From contig CM055102.1 of NCBI GenBank assembly GCA_029204225.1, positions 23,033,390 through 23,097,389 of the forward strand: a stretch of 64,000 nucleotides of DNA. Direction: 5' to 3'. Of the stretch, positions 10,945-23,348 are shown piece by piece. The stretch is from Diphasiastrum complanatum (taxonomy: Eukaryota; Streptophyta; Lycopodiopsida; Lycopodiales; Lycopodiaceae). The notes under the pieces are model-generated. The model was given only the letters and a program-made list of their open reading frames with translations, searched no databases and was not told where the DNA came from. Made by a program: the position numbers and the translations under genes. Within the stretch, counting starts at the first letter, position 1. The number at the start of each line of letters is the position of its first letter.

Positions 10945-12920
10945 TGTTTGGAAGCTGAAAAAGATATTATGAAATAATGTTTTTACTCAAAATTTGGTTC
11001 TCAGATGTGTCAAAATACCTTTTATTTTATTTTATAAAACCTATAATGTATCCACAAAAATACGGTGGAATATCTTAAAAGTAAATATTGTTCATGACAA
11101 TGATGGTTTGATATATTGATTGTCACATAGAGCAGAATTTGGTACTCCCATAAACACATAGACTATCTAATTTGTTTTACATGAGAAAGTTGAATGGTTA
11201 TGAATGATTCGCATAATACAATGGCTTAAGCTATGGTGTCCAACTAAAACACTTGATACAAAAATATAAAAAACTAGATATATTCTTTCTAAAAAAGCTC
11301 CATTATAATTTGAAAATATACAAAAAAAAATTCATTGACATGACAAGTTAAGTACATGTGGTTTACAATATGGGTTAAAACACTAAGAATCATCAAAAGA
11401 CATAATTAAAACTTTTGGACTCTTGAGACATGCGATTTACAATATAGGTTAAAACACTCAAAATCATCAAAAGACATAATTAAAATTTTTGATTGAGATA
11501 CACACTTCTACTAATGCAGTGATATTTTGATGTCAAAGATCTACAACTCTTTATATCGAGTTCATGTGAAAAAGATCTCATAATAAATTATTATTATAAA
11601 TCTTGTTATAATGATATTATTACACTATGATATAATCTACAAGAGAAACTAAAGTCCACTATTGGATCCAATATACTTGAATTGCATATGTGACCTTGTT
11701 GTCACGTGTTTTTCTTGTTTATACTTATTTAGGTTGAAAAGAACATGTATTTATATAGTTTGATTGTGTTGTTTTGGTAGATGAGTAAAATTTGTATGTG
11801 TGATTATGATAATATCAAATTCTTACTTTGCTTCACCATAAAAAATGCCATAAGATATTTCAAAACATTTTTAGTACAAAAACACCTACTAGTCAGTATC
11901 AAAGGACTTTGGCTTGTGATATACATAACTTGATCTATGCTTATTAGATTAGAAATATTTAGAAGTAAATTTTAGTAGTAATTCAAAATATTGAGTCCTA
12001 AACTTCTTGAACTCAAAACCAAAAATCCTAACTAGCTCTTAATGTTATAAAACCTATGACTAACTAATATAATTTATTGACATCGTTGGTTATTATAGAT
12101 ATCATGTGTTATACAATTTTGAATTTATGTTATTTATTTAGTTTCAAAATTATGACACCATGCACTAATTTGTTTTAAATTTAGATTTCTATACTTAGAA
12201 TCATAACTCCAAGACATTGATAGTCTAGAAATGTCTATACCATTAGCATGCCATATGAAATCAGAATCATGATGCTGAAATATCGCAAGACTTGGCTTGA
12301 AAAAACAATACATTTTACTTGATGATATTCTTATTATTTGAAATATTATGAAACTTTCAATATGATGTCTCTTTTTAAATATACAAAAGTGAAAAAACTC
12401 AAGAAGTCACCATCAAGTCATAACATCTAGCCTAAGCATAAAATTTACAAGATGAATAACTATGAATTTTGCATTGTATTTTGATTTGCATTGATTTATT
12501 TATTTTGAATTAACTATTTTAAATTGTATGTTGAACTTCAATACAGGTCTCACAAAGACAAACTTTTGATAGTACATGAACCCATAAGTGCTGCTATATT
12601 GATTATATCTTCCACTATAATGGGAAATTGATTGAACTATGATCTAACATATCATGATACAAGATTTTCTATGATTGTAAATTGAATAATTTTCTAGATA
12701 TATTCACATCTAAGTACCGAATAACTTACACTTTCTATGTGCAAAAAATAAAACTTTAGCTCTATATCCTAGATCTTTTAGATAACTTGACCTTTTCTAC
12801 GCTACTTAATTCATTAATAGGGGATTATACCTAATTTGATAATGATGTTCTATCTCTCATCCTTTTCATCATGGAATTCTTCTTGCCAATAATGAAAATC
12901 ACATACATTTAAATTATGTA
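10945..12920. repeat. Gene-poor A+T-rich stretch with 74-bp tandem duplication
   Basis: I see no gene in this stretch. The one clear structure is a tandem duplication with a 74-bp period: the block starting ACATGTGGTTTACAATAT at 11354 recurs at 11428 as ACATGCGATTTACAATAT and stays similar to about 11492. Confidence 0.6.
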
Positions 12921-12935
12921 TCACTCACTCACTCA

Positions 12936-12985
<50 letters not shown>
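12921..12985. repeat. (TCAC)n-(AC)n microsatellite
   Basis: About four TCAC units run directly into an AC dinucleotide tract of roughly 45 bp. Confidence 0.95.
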
Positions 12986-12989
<4 letters not shown>

Positions 12990-13273
12990 ATCATGATTTG
13001 ATTATATATTATTGATTATTATTATTTTCATCATTGTTAATTAGTTTTGGTGTGTCAAATATATTTTAGTTTAGTCATTACTTTGATTTTGTATTGTGTG
13101 GAATTAGACTAAATATAATTTTTTTTAAGTGTGTGACATGTTTTACAGTTGAGGCTATATTGAGAAGTAGACTTGACTATAATGTACATGAGTACATGTG
13201 CACGTGTCTACACGTGCACTCGTGTGATATGCACACATATATGACTATTTTTCTAAGTGTCTTAAGATAAAAT

Positions 13274-13274
<1 letters not shown>

Positions 13275-13337
<63 letters not shown>

Positions 13338-13342
13338 ACACG
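13275..13342. repeat. (AC)n microsatellite
   Basis: An AC/CA tract with one interruption runs into a short CG/GC alternating segment (CGCGTGCGCGCG), which is potential Z-DNA. Cys/Val- and His/Thr-repeat open frames over it are artefacts. Confidence 0.95.
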
Positions 13343-13782
13343 CGTGCGCGCGTACACACGATATCTATCTATATATATATTTAAACTTATGTACAGTTTT
13401 GCGCATGTGTATGGGTGCACCATACATGCTCCTCCCCTCACCCATGCATGCACGTTTTCTAACTAAAAAACTTGGGGAGGAGGATGCATGTATGGGGAAA
13501 AGGATGCATGGCCCTCCTTTCCATGCATGCATCTAAGGGGCCACTCCAAATTCAAATTATCCTTTACCAACACACATAGTGTTTTGAAGTGCATGTACAT
13601 ACTTTCATGGTGAAAGGTGTTAAACAAATGAGACTTTTATTATCAAAAATTTGAAGGGTGCTCTAAGGGTTTTTTAAATTATCAAAGTTTCCACGGGAAA
13701 GGCTGAAATAAAAATACATTTCTATGAAGGAAAAATCGGCTATGAAGGGTTGGGAAGACTTCAAAACGTAGGCCTGGTGGGT

Positions 13783-14720
13783 CTCTCTCTCTCTCTCTAG
13801 TTGCACTCAAGCTTGCATGGCAGACCTACGTGGTGCATAGCTTAGTTAGCTTGCCACACAAGCCTATGTCAAGCCTATATGTGGCAGACTGCAACATGCC
13901 TGCATGGCAGACATCAAGCCTATGTCATGCCTATATGACCTGCCACACAAGCCTATGATAGGCCTACATGGCTTGCCACATGGCAAGTCCCAAGTCTATG
14001 TGGTTTATCTCATGACATGCCTATGTGGCTTGCCACATGGCAACTTGTGAGCCCCAGCTCTCTCTCTCTCTCTAGGTCCACTCAAGCCTACATGGCAAAG
14101 CTTGGTTGGCTTGCCACACAAGCCGCAGACATCAGACCTATGCCATGCCTATGTGGCCTGCCACGCAAGCCTATGGTAGGCCTGCATGGAAACTTTCGAG
14201 CCAACCTAAATATCTCTCTCTAGGTCCACTCAAACCTACATGACAGAGCCCGGTTTGCTTGCCATACAAGCCTATGGTAGGCCTACATGCTTGCCACATG
14301 GCAAACCTCAAGCTTGCATGATTTGCCATGTGGCAAACCTACGTGGTAGTGTGCGACAGACTTAGCAGATAGCAGACCACGTAGGCAGAGCCTGATTGGC
14401 TTGCCAGCCTATGATGGGCCTACGTGGCTTGCCACATGACTAATCCCAAGCCTGCATGATTTTCCACGTGGCAGCCATACATGATTGCCACATGGCATCC
14501 TATGACAGGCTTGGTAGATGGCAAGCCTATGTGGCCTGTTACACAAGCCTATGATAGGCCATGTGGCAAGCCACACAAGCCTATGAGAGGCATACGTGGC
14601 TTGCCACATGAAAACTTTTGAGCCCCACCTCTTTCTCTCTCTAGGTCCACTCAGGCCTACGTGGCAAAGCCTGGTTGGCTTGCCACAGAAGCCTATGTTA
14701 AACCTACATGGTTTGCAACA
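13783..14720. repeat. Complex palindromic repeat field
   Basis: Irregular units open with a (TC)n run followed by TAGGTCCACTCAAGCCTACRTGGCA (starts near 13785, 14055, 14207 and 14635). They continue with many copies of CTTGCCACATGGCAAG-like palindromes and GCCTATGATAGGC-like palindromes. The field ends only a few bases before a Copia gag ATG at 14725, so it may be that element's leader or LTR end. No protein is called; frames across it are repeat shadows. Confidence 0.8.
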
Positions 14721-14724
14721 CAAT

Positions 14725-15135
14725 ATGGCTACGACAATCCAGACCAAAGTAGAAATCAGTCTCAATGGCACAAATTACAGAATCTGGAAATTCAAAATCA
14801 AAACACTCCTGAAGAGCGAAGGCATCTGGTCGGTGACCGAGCTCTCAAAGGTGCAGCCTCCAGAGGGAGACCCGAGGAGAGCTGAATGGATTCGAAAGGA
14901 TGAGTGCAATGGTGATCATCATTTTGTTCATATATGAAGATCTACTCATGCAGATTGAAGACTGCGAAAGCAACCATGCAGCATGGGAAAGATTAAAGCA
15001 GAAGTATGAAGTGAGGACTACAGCTTCAGTCATGCACCTTCATAATCAGCTGCAATCAATACGGTGGGATGGCAACCAGTTGGATCAACACGTTGAGAAT
15101 ATCAAAACGATCTTCGCTCAACTCGCTGCATCAGG
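14725..15135 (+). pseudogene. Copia gag N-terminal fragment
   Basis: From the ATG at 14725 the frame reads a typical Copia gag (UBN2-type) start: LNGTNYRIWKFKIKTLLKS, then VTELSKVQPPEG. It stops at 14937. The adjacent frame continues collinearly with EDLLMQIEDCESNHAAWERL and SVMHLHNQLQSIR to about 15133, so one frameshift near 14905 splits it. Beyond about 15135 the plus-strand frame is the antisense of Gypsy B. Gypsy B therefore joins or interrupts this Copia copy there. Zinc knuckle, protease and pol are absent. Confidence 0.82.
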
Positions 15136-15349
15136 AAGTTGCAGAAGGGGAGGAAATCTGTCAATTCCCTATGGAGGTTGCTCTTGGTTGGACATTGCAG
15201 CAAATGATGGAATATCGGTTTCACTTTCTTGTGACAATGACTCATTTCATATTAGTGTCTTCTGGCATTTTGGAACTGGTATATTGTGCGGTAATGTAGA
15301 AGTTTGCTAGAAACTTCTCAAGTGAGCAGTAGGTTGAGCGGTTGGGTGC

Positions 15350-16732
15350 TATGGTGCTCGTGTGGTTGTCGTGAGGATCCTATCGGGAGTCATAACTAAC
15401 ATGACGGGCAAGTAGGATCTTAGTTGGTTGCTTTGGACAGCCTTTGAAAATGTGTTTTCGAAAATAGTCAGGACACTCAGCATGGTACTGGGTATTAACT
15501 GGACAATCAACCATGAAGTGGCCGGTTTCACCACAGATGAAACATCTGGTGTGTAGTGGCCCTTGTATAACGCCGTAGCCATCTTGTATGGCTAGTGGTT
15601 CTGGACTTTCTGGTGGATATTCATGATAAGGCAAGGCATTTCCAGATTGTGATGGGTGTTCTTCATATTGTTGAACTGTATGTGCTTGGATAGGTTGGTA
15701 TGAAGGACAAGCATCAACAAGATGTGTAGCCCGGCAGTGTGGGCACTATATTGTTTTTCGTCTATAAGGTACTTGTGTAGGGTTTGGCTGACCAGGCATA
15801 TTGCTTTGGATAGACTTCAGGGTAGCTTGAAACTCATTGGTGAGTTTCTCCATCTATAGTTGATGTTGCTTATTAAGCAACTCCAACTGGGATTTCCAAA
15901 GCTAATCTTGGGTGTCCTTGATCGGCTTTGACTCATGGACAGGAGCGCGTGGTGCTCGCCTTTCCCTAGATTCGTCAACATCTGATCCTTCATCTTCTTC
16001 CTTAATGGCATCAGACATAGCTAGCTTTAGACTCGTGTATTCATCATTGGATTTAAACTCGTGTCTAATCCATCTTGGAAGGCCGACTAAGAACTAGATG
16101 ATGAGCATCTGTTCGGAGGGCTATTCTTGTACTTGACTTTTGAGTTGTTTGAAATGCTCGATATAGTCTTTTACACATTCATCTTTTGCCATCTTGATGT
16201 TATTCAATTTGACAAAAGGGCTCTCGTCCATGCGAAAGGGCTTAAAAGTCTGGATAAAGGACTCTTTTAAAATTGACCAGTCTGTCTTCTCTTCACGATC
16301 AAGGTTGCAAAACTAGTCACATGCTTTAGCGATCATGGTCATCAAAAACAGTTGGACCATAGCATTGGGGGATGTTTCGCCATATACATCACATGCATTC
16401 TCAAAGATTTGCAAAAATCTTTGAGGGTCCAAACTACCGTCAAACTTTGGTAGATCTAGTTTGGGTGTACGTCTTTTAAGATGAGCTCCATGGGTAGCAG
16501 AAACTCCATTAGGGTTGGTTCTGACCCCTGAGGACTCAGTACCATAAAAATGGGCTTGTGCTCATGAAGACTCGGCTCTATCAGGTTCTTGTCCATCGAA
16601 CGGGTTTGTGGATGGCTCTTGGAGTTCGTCTCTCATTCGGTAGAATCTATGACGTCTGATTTGTTCAGCTACAAGGGACCAGATCTCGTATGGATAATCG
16701 TTTGGGACTTCAAGCTCATTTTGTTGGTCCAT
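15350..16732 (-). pseudogene. Gypsy B gag with zinc knuckle
   Basis: Gag starts at the ATG at 16732-16730 (MDQQNELEVPNDYPYE). QEPSTNPFDGQEP, FENACDVYGETSPNAM and NLDREEKTDW match the capsid region of Gypsy A. The zinc knuckle CFICGETGHFMVDC (15544-15503) is a canonical C-X2-C-X4-H-X4-C, unlike the His-to-Asn version in A. Several in-frame stops (for example near 16575, 16310 and 16120) make it a pseudogene. Several can be explained by single C-to-T or G-to-A changes. The frame trails to about 15140 through a decayed pre-protease segment. Confidence 0.85.
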
Positions 16733-19494
16733 TGAGGACTGGTGTGTCTGTTTTTGTGTTGGGTATGAATTTTTTTATTGTGTTTTTGGTTTGAAGACGC
16801 TCAGGTTGGAGGTGACTGAGGCCGCTATGGCTGAACGGTGGATTTGGTTGAATGTGTGCGAGCGTTGGAACGTGGTGATGCAGTTTCTACGGTGTGAGAA
16901 TGGAGACGGTTGGATTGCGGTGGGTGGCGATGTTTTGCGGTCTGCTGGATTACAACTAGTTGTGTGTAGTTGCGTGCTGGTTGATTGCTGGTCACGTGGG
17001 ATCTGGTGCAGTGATGGTGGTTAGTTAGGATCTATGGGGAAAGGTAGTCAGGACAGATTGATGTGTGCATGGTTTGAATTTCTCTGGTTGTAGGCGAAAG
17101 AGGCTGCTACGGTTGAACAACAGATGGCTTGTGGTTTCCACGATGTGAGAATGGAGACGAGGTGATTGTGGAGTTGTGCGGTGGGTTATGGTGGATGTGG
17201 TGATTACGGTGGATGTGGTGATTACGATATACGGGGAGTGGTTGTGGCGATTGCGATTTCAACGGCTTGTGGCAGTTTCAACGGCTGGGTGCGGTTTCAA
17301 CGGCGGTATGCAGATGTGGGTAGAGGGTGGTCTCTTGGTGGTTGAAGGTGGCCGAGGGTAGTTGTAAAGTCGTCTGATTGCAGTCTGTTGCAACTGTGGA
17401 GGGAATACGGTTGTAATGAGGGGGTTAAGGGTGGATGCAGGTAGTGTTCGGGTTCGGTTGTGATGGTGTAGAGGAGTGACTATGTTGTGATTGGATGTGG
17501 ATGACTGGGTGATGTGGAGTGCAGCCAGTTGCAGTTGAAGATGGAAGGGGTGTGAATGTGGTGGGTTGTAAATGAAGGATGAATGGCGTTGGGTGTTTGT
17601 GAATGCAGACAAATGCGATGTGTTTGAGAGTTAGGTAGGGTAGTTAGCAAATTGGTGTTCTGCAATGCAATGTGGTCAGTTGTGGTGTAGTGCGGGTAGT
17701 ATGGATGTATGTGTTCTTGTTTACGACTGCTAATGAAGGCAGTCTATTTGCGATCTAATGTGGATGTGGGTAGGCGTGTGATTAAATAGGTAGAGAGACA
17801 TGGGAGATGAACAGGGGCAGAGTGCATCAGATGCAAATGGAGATTGACAGAGTCAGATGCAAACAAAGGTAGAAGGTGGTGGATGCAAAGAAAATGCGTA
17901 GTGATTTGTTATGGTCTGGCGTGGATGTCGTCTTGCTAAAGTGTGAGAGATCCCTTTGGTCAATATCTGATGATAGGCTTTGGCTCCGATCGAGATTTTA
18001 ACAGTTGGTCATCGGTTGAGAGCTGACTGAGGCCCTCAGTTGAGATCTAACTAAGGCCATCGGTTGAGATCTGACTGAGGCTGTCGGTTGATATTTGAAT
18101 GAGGCTGTCGATTGAGATCTGACTGAGGCCGTTGGTTGAGATCTGACTGAGGCCGTCGGTTGAGATTTGAACCAACCTGTCGGTTGAGATCTGAACAAGG
18201 CCATCAATTGAGATCTGAATGAGGCCGTCAGTTGAGATCTGACTGAGGTCGTCGGTTGAGATTTAACTGAAAATTGTCGGTTGAGATCTAACTGAAAGCC
18301 GTCAGTCTAGATGTCATAGAGCACCGTCGATCGAGATCTGAGAGCTGGGCTCTGGCTCCGGTTCAGATTTTAACTTGAGGGAACGGAAGGAGCGTGAAGG
18401 TCTGGCGGAGAGGAAGAGAAGTATGGTTGTAAACGGTCGTGATGGGATGGCAGGCAGTTGCGATGATGTGGGGGTGCTTTAATGTTGATGGTATGTGTTT
18501 GACGTCGAGGTGCTCATTCCAGGCCGAATTGTGGTGGATTGCGACCTAATGTGGTGTGTTGTTGTGGTGATGGAATGCGGGCACAATGGAATGTGGGTGC
18601 GATTGGTTTACGGTCTGCGGTGACTATGGTGGTAGTGTGGTCAGCTGTTGTGTCAACGGTTGAGTGTATGTCAGTGGTTGATTACGGTGTCAGCGACTAA
18701 TTGTGGATGAATGGAAAGCGAGGCTGTTGGCGATTATATGCTGTGGAATGCGGGGTATTTCGTTATGCGGATGCGTGCAGTGTTTGCGATGTGTGGAGGT
18801 TGCGATGGTATGTTGTTGTAGGGTGATTGCAAGGGTTCGATGACATGCGATGGTTGCGAAGTGATACGGTGTGATGGCTATTGCGATGGAGTGCGGCAGG
18901 TATGTTGACTGAGATGGTATGCGGTCAGATGCGGAGGTGAGAAAGTCCTTCTATGCAGAACGGATGGAATCGCATCGGTTCATATTTGAAGCTGATCCCG
19001 TCGGTTGGCAAAGTCCATCGGTTGAGATTTCAGAGATCACGCCGGTTGGGAATTGACAAAGGCCTCCGGTTGAGATTTGACACAGGCCTCCAGTTGAGAT
19101 GGGAGGCAGTGCATCGGTTGAGATCATACAGATTGGCTCCGGTTGAGATGTGAGGCAGTGTGTGTCAGTTGAGATCTGAATGAGCACTCCGGTTGAGATA
19201 TAAGCTGGTGCTTTGGTTGAGATTTTGTTTGGGCTCCGGTTGAGATTTGAAGCATGAGAAAACTGGAGCAGAAGCTTGGAAAGAAGGGAATCTAGGTCTG
19301 CTTGGGCGTTTGGTAACAATGGGTCTCCGACTCTATCAGCCCATGCGTTTGGGCAATGATGCAGCCATTTATGTGGCTCTGGCCAGTTGTAGAAACTGAG
19401 AGATGTTGAAAGATGGGAGGTTTGTGTGCATGGATCTGAGCATGGACAATGTTGCGGTTGTTCTGTATGTAGAATGCGGTGGAGTTTGAGTAGC
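16733..19494 (-). repeat. Gypsy B leader with 24-bp minisatellite
   Basis: The + strand is G/T-rich throughout. Tandem 24-bp units with core GTCGGTTGAGATCTGACTGAGGCC fill about 17980-18370 (around 14 units). A second block of related units lies at about 18990-19250. Because 24 is a multiple of three, the minus strand reads an 8-residue repeat (RSQPTASV) from 18207 to 17998. A second stop-free minus frame runs from 19505 to 18951 but starts at a TTG. I see no convincing protein; the repeats share the GGTTGAGAT core with the leader of Gypsy A. Confidence 0.85.
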
Positions 19495-20045
19495 AACGAC
19501 GCCAAATGTTGACAGATTCTACACTCTAGAATCTGTTTACTAGTTCTTTCTTGTTTCTTGTTTACAAGAATTGTTTTCTACCTATTTAGAGGCTTGTTGG
19601 CATTTTCTTGAATGTTAGCTTCTTAGCTCAATGCCGAAACCAGACAGAAGGGACTGATATTGATGTAGTAAATGTCCTTGTCCTGCTTGTCAGAGGACTA
19701 CTCAGGATCGTCTCTCTTGAATGCACTTACATTCTACATAGATGCAAGCCAAGAATGCTCATTCACAGATCAGCATGCAGCCCAAATGAACGTTCAGTAG
19801 TTTTTACAGCTATCTACACTTAAAACGGACTGAATCAGAGCCTGTATTTTACTAACACTGAGCTACACGTGCATAAATTGACAAAACAAGAATCAAGAAC
19901 TAATCTATAGCATTTTAGGAGTCCAAGAATCAAGAAACCAACCGGCCTTTTGATTCTTGGACACCCCAAGAACATCAAGAACTGGAATGTCAGAGAATAT
20001 GCAAGATTTACATCACAGATCCAGCCTATGTAGTTTATCTGATTT
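19495..20045 (-). mobile_element. LTR and primer-binding site of Gypsy B
   Basis: AACGACGCCA at 19495-19504 is the tRNA-Asp-type primer site with one mismatch to that of Gypsy A. The LTR begins TGTTGACAGATTCT at 19507. Similarity to the LTR of A can be followed to about 20045 (AAGAACATCAAGAACTRGAATGTCA). Beyond that I cannot place the outer end. Confidence 0.7.
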
Positions 20046-20670
20046 GAAGTTTTGCAATTTTAATTTGTGAGTAAAATTGGCAAAATTTTGAATTATTCTG
20101 ATTGCATGCCAGTCATTTCCCTAGTTTGTAGTATTGTGCTTGCATGTATTGATTGCATGTTGATTCTCAATTTGATTCTGACATGCATAAGGTATTTACA
20201 ATCGAATTGAGTGGTCATACGCATGTGCTCTGACGGTTGGGACACAAATCGGTGATATTGGCTGACAAATTCTGTAGAACTGATATTTACTTAAAAAATT
20301 CGATAATGACATTTTGTGACTAATGTAGTGTGCATTGGATGACAGTTGGACATTAGTTTAGTGACATTAGAAATCCAACAGTATTTCGAGTTTCTTTATT
20401 TCGATTGTCTTTTGTACTAAAAGTATTTTTGTTAGAATTTTTTTGAATTACGTAAATTAAACAAAAAATTGAGTTTTTTTTTTTGAAAAATCAAAATTTC
20501 AATTATTTTTTTGTTATTTATGAAATTAGTGTAGATTTGTAAATTGACTACACTGAGTTTATTAGTCAGAGTCACAGTGCTTTCACTAAGGCTAAATTAT
20601 TTCCTCGTTATAAATAAGTTAAAATTGACAAAAGGAACCGCAATGAATTTGTCGACAATTTTTTTTTTTC
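20046..20670. other. Unassigned A+T-rich DNA
   Basis: I see no gene or element. The stretch has homopolymer T/A runs and ends in a T-run directly before a truncated LTR. Confidence 0.4.
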
Positions 20671-21311
20671 AAAGAGTCATAGGTTATGGAAGGAGTCTCT
20701 TGATCTTCCATAAGCTTATGGAGGCTCTTGGAGATTCTTTAACTCCCCTAGGCTTCTCTCTCTCTCATTGGATGAGCTTGGAACTCCATATTGCATTGAA
20801 GGGGTCAATGGGCCATCTATATGAGGGTAGTAGGGCGCCCATTGGGAGGGAGAGATCTCTCTTGTTTGCTTTGCTTATGCTCTAGTGTTGCTACTAGTGT
20901 ATAGAGTGCTTTCTTGTGGTAGTATGCTTAAGGGTTGGATCTTGCTTATGGTATGGGACATAAATTGGGTTTGGATCTTGAGTATGCTATGGAGTGTTGT
21001 GGTATGCTTGTGATTTGTTTATGGTTAGCAAGGGGGGTGCTAGATAGGTCTTTCTTGGAGCTTGGATCTAGCTATGGTTGGGTGGTGAATACTTGAGGCC
21101 AGCTTGTTATCTATCTTTGTGTTTAAAGAGTAGGGACACAGGTGGAGGAGAGATCCTTTAAGGCTTGCAGATCCTTACTTGTAGGTGGAGGCATCCTAGC
21201 TTGGAGTTAGGGAGCATCTTGAAGCTTGCAGGTTGCTTGGAGGACATTTGGAGGCTCAACCTTGGATTTGGAGGACTTCCTCACCTCTACTTGTAAAAGT
21301 GGTATCAGAGC
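20671..21311 (+). mobile_element. Truncated LTR (copy 1) with iMet primer site
   Basis: This segment is about 95% identical by eye to 22707-23336. It ends at …ACTTGTAAAAG followed directly by TGGTATCAGAGC (21300-21311), the plant initiator-Met tRNA primer-binding site. The first part of the LTR (about 395 bp present in copy 2) is missing here, so this copy is 5' truncated at a T-run. Confidence 0.78.
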
Positions 21312-22038
21312 TAGACAAAGGATGGTAACCTTTCTAACCTTGCATTCCTTAGTTAAGGATTAGACTCAGCTCATTAGCGATTGTATCCCAGAGTGCTCAG
21401 TTGGATAACAAATCATAATGAATCCGAAAATAATAATTGAATGATATTCAGCAAGATTTTGGGTATCTAGATTTAATTCTAGACGATAATATAAAATTTT
21501 TTGTGGTTAAAGATGATCGACATTTTTTATTTTGGTACACTTTCTGTCTTTCATTACCAGTGGCATATAAAATGAGAATATCTAGTACTTCTGTCAGGGA
21601 ATCCAGTTTGGAGAATGTTGGGAAAGAGTTTGGTATGATTATTACTTTCTTGAGTTATGTTGGACATATACTCCAGTATCCTTAAATGATTAGGTATGAT
21701 TTTGGATTCTAGTGAGTTATGATTGATGAATTATATGAATCTAAATATTTATGATTGATGGATCGTAAATAGATACTTACTTGTTATCAGTGGATTATAA
21801 GAAATTGTGATGATTTTTAAGTGGGATGATTGATTCTTGGTCTATCAATTGAGTTAGAATTCAGATCAGTGTTTTGAATCTCTTTACTCTAGTATTTTTA
21901 TTTGAGAACCTCTGGATCTCACAGACATTCTCACAAGATAAGTTTTTTACTTGTGGAGAATTTAATTTATCTAGTGGATGCTATTCAACTACAGTTTATG
22001 GTCTACAGATGTTTGTGTAGAGTCCTTTTGATTGAAAA

Positions 22039-22275
22039 ATGACTAAGGAATTAGGATTAGAAGACCGGATTCAGCCTACTGTTCATCATAAAATACATTT
22101 AGCCGATGGATCTCGCTGCATACCAGTAGGAGAGTTAAGAAGTATCAATGTAAATATAGAAACAAAGACTTTCATGATGAATTTCTTTGTCATAAACCCC
22201 CCGGATAAGCCACAGTATTCTATATTGTTTGGTAGACCATGGTTAGACCAAGCTGACTGTTACATACCTATGTAA
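22039..22275 (+). pseudogene. Gypsy protease C-terminal fragment
   Basis: An open frame from an ATG at 22039 reads MTKELGLEDRIQPTV, then LADGSRCIPVGELRSINV, then SILFGRPWLDQADCYI. The ADGS…G.L order with a final ILFGRPWL fits the C-terminal half of a retropepsin from a Ty3/Gypsy element. The active-site DSG is not visible upstream, where frames are broken. The frame ends 35 bp before an LTR starts at 22311, which probably interrupted it. Confidence 0.68.
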
Positions 22276-22310
22276 CTAGCAGTACTTCAAACCCCTATTA
22301 GTCCATCTAG

Positions 22311-23348
22311 TGTTGGGGGCTAAATGGCAAGGTACCCTTAGGATTAAGGGTATGTGCCCTTAGATAAGGATAGACAATTGACTATACCTTAGTGGGAGGT
22401 ATGGAGTCATGTGACCCTTGGATAAGGGGTACCCTTAGTATTAAGGGTAGGTGTCTTAGATTAAGGTACTAGTTCCTTGCTTAAGGGTAGGTAGGTGTCT
22501 ATACCTTGGATGGAGGTATGGAACCTAGAGAGGTGTTAGAAAGTCATTGGATGACTATTTTTCTAAACCTTAGGCCTCAACCTTGAACCATATGACTTTA
22601 TTGGTCTAGGACCAAAGTATACTTGCACAACTTGGGCAATGGGACCTAGTAGGAGGGCGCCCTTCTAAAGTGTCCATTGAGTTCCCAACTCCCACAAGAA
22701 AGACATTCAAAGGGTCATAGGTTATGGAAGGAGTCTCTTGACATTCCATAAGCCTATGGAGGCTCTTGGAGATTCTTTAACTCCCCTAGGCTTCTCTCTC
22801 TCTCATTGGATGAGCATGGAACTCCATAGTGCATTGGAGGGGTCGATGGGCCATCTATATGAGGGTAGCAGGGCGCCCATTGGGAGGGAGATATCTCTCT
22901 TGTTTGCTTTGCCTATGCTCTAGTGTTGCTACTAGTGTGTGGAGTGCTTTCTTGTGGTAGTATACTTAAGGTTTGGATCTTGCTTATGGTATGGGACATA
23001 AGTAGGGTTTGGATCTTGAGTATGCTATGGAGTGTTGTGGTATGCTTGTAATTTGTTTATGGTTAGCAAGGGGGTGCTAGATAGGTCTTGCTTGGAGCTT
23101 GGATCTAGCTATGGTTGGGTGGTGAATACTTGAGGCTAGCTTGTTATCTATCTTTGTGTTTAAAGAGTAGGGACACAGGTGGAGGAGAGATCCTTGGAGG
23201 CTTGCAGATCCTTACTTGCAGGTGGAGGCATCCTAGCTTGGAGTTGGGGAGCATCTTGAAGCTTGCAGGTTGCTTGGAGGACATTTGGAGGCTCTCACTT
23301 TGATTTGGAGGACTTTCTCACTTCTACTTGTAAAAGTGGTATCAGAGC
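22311..23348 (+). mobile_element. Full-length LTR (copy 2) with iMet primer site
   Basis: The LTR starts TGTTGGGGGC at 22311 and runs to about 23336. TGGTATCAGAGC (23337-23348) follows directly. The first 400 bp carry repeats of a TACCCTTAG-N-ATTAAGGGTA palindrome-like motif (about 22330 and 22425). The 3' terminal bases are AAAG rather than CA, so the exact edge is uncertain. The shared region matches copy 1 (20671-21299). Confidence 0.75.

Larger units (their letters stand above)
15140..20045 (-). mobile_element. Ty3/Gypsy element B, 3'-truncated
   Basis: This diverged relative of Gypsy A has the same orientation and architecture: LTR (about 20045-19507), Asp-type primer site, 2.7-kb repeat-rich leader, and gag with zinc knuckle. 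Homology ends near 15140, before the protease active site, at the join with a Copia gag. It therefore lacks all of pol. Gag is clearly related to A (shared FENACDVYGETSP block), but A and B are not recent copies of one another. Confidence 0.83.

Noticed and set aside
13177-13453. Cys/Val-rich small proteins
   Set aside because: They are translations of an AC microsatellite.
14900-15310. Extension of the Copia gag to 15310
   Set aside because: Beyond about 15135 the frame is antisense to the Gypsy B pre-protease segment; the composition and motif content change there.
18951-19505. 184-codon minus-strand gene
   Set aside because: It begins at a TTG inside the primer-binding site and runs through leader repeats; no ATG start and no domain.
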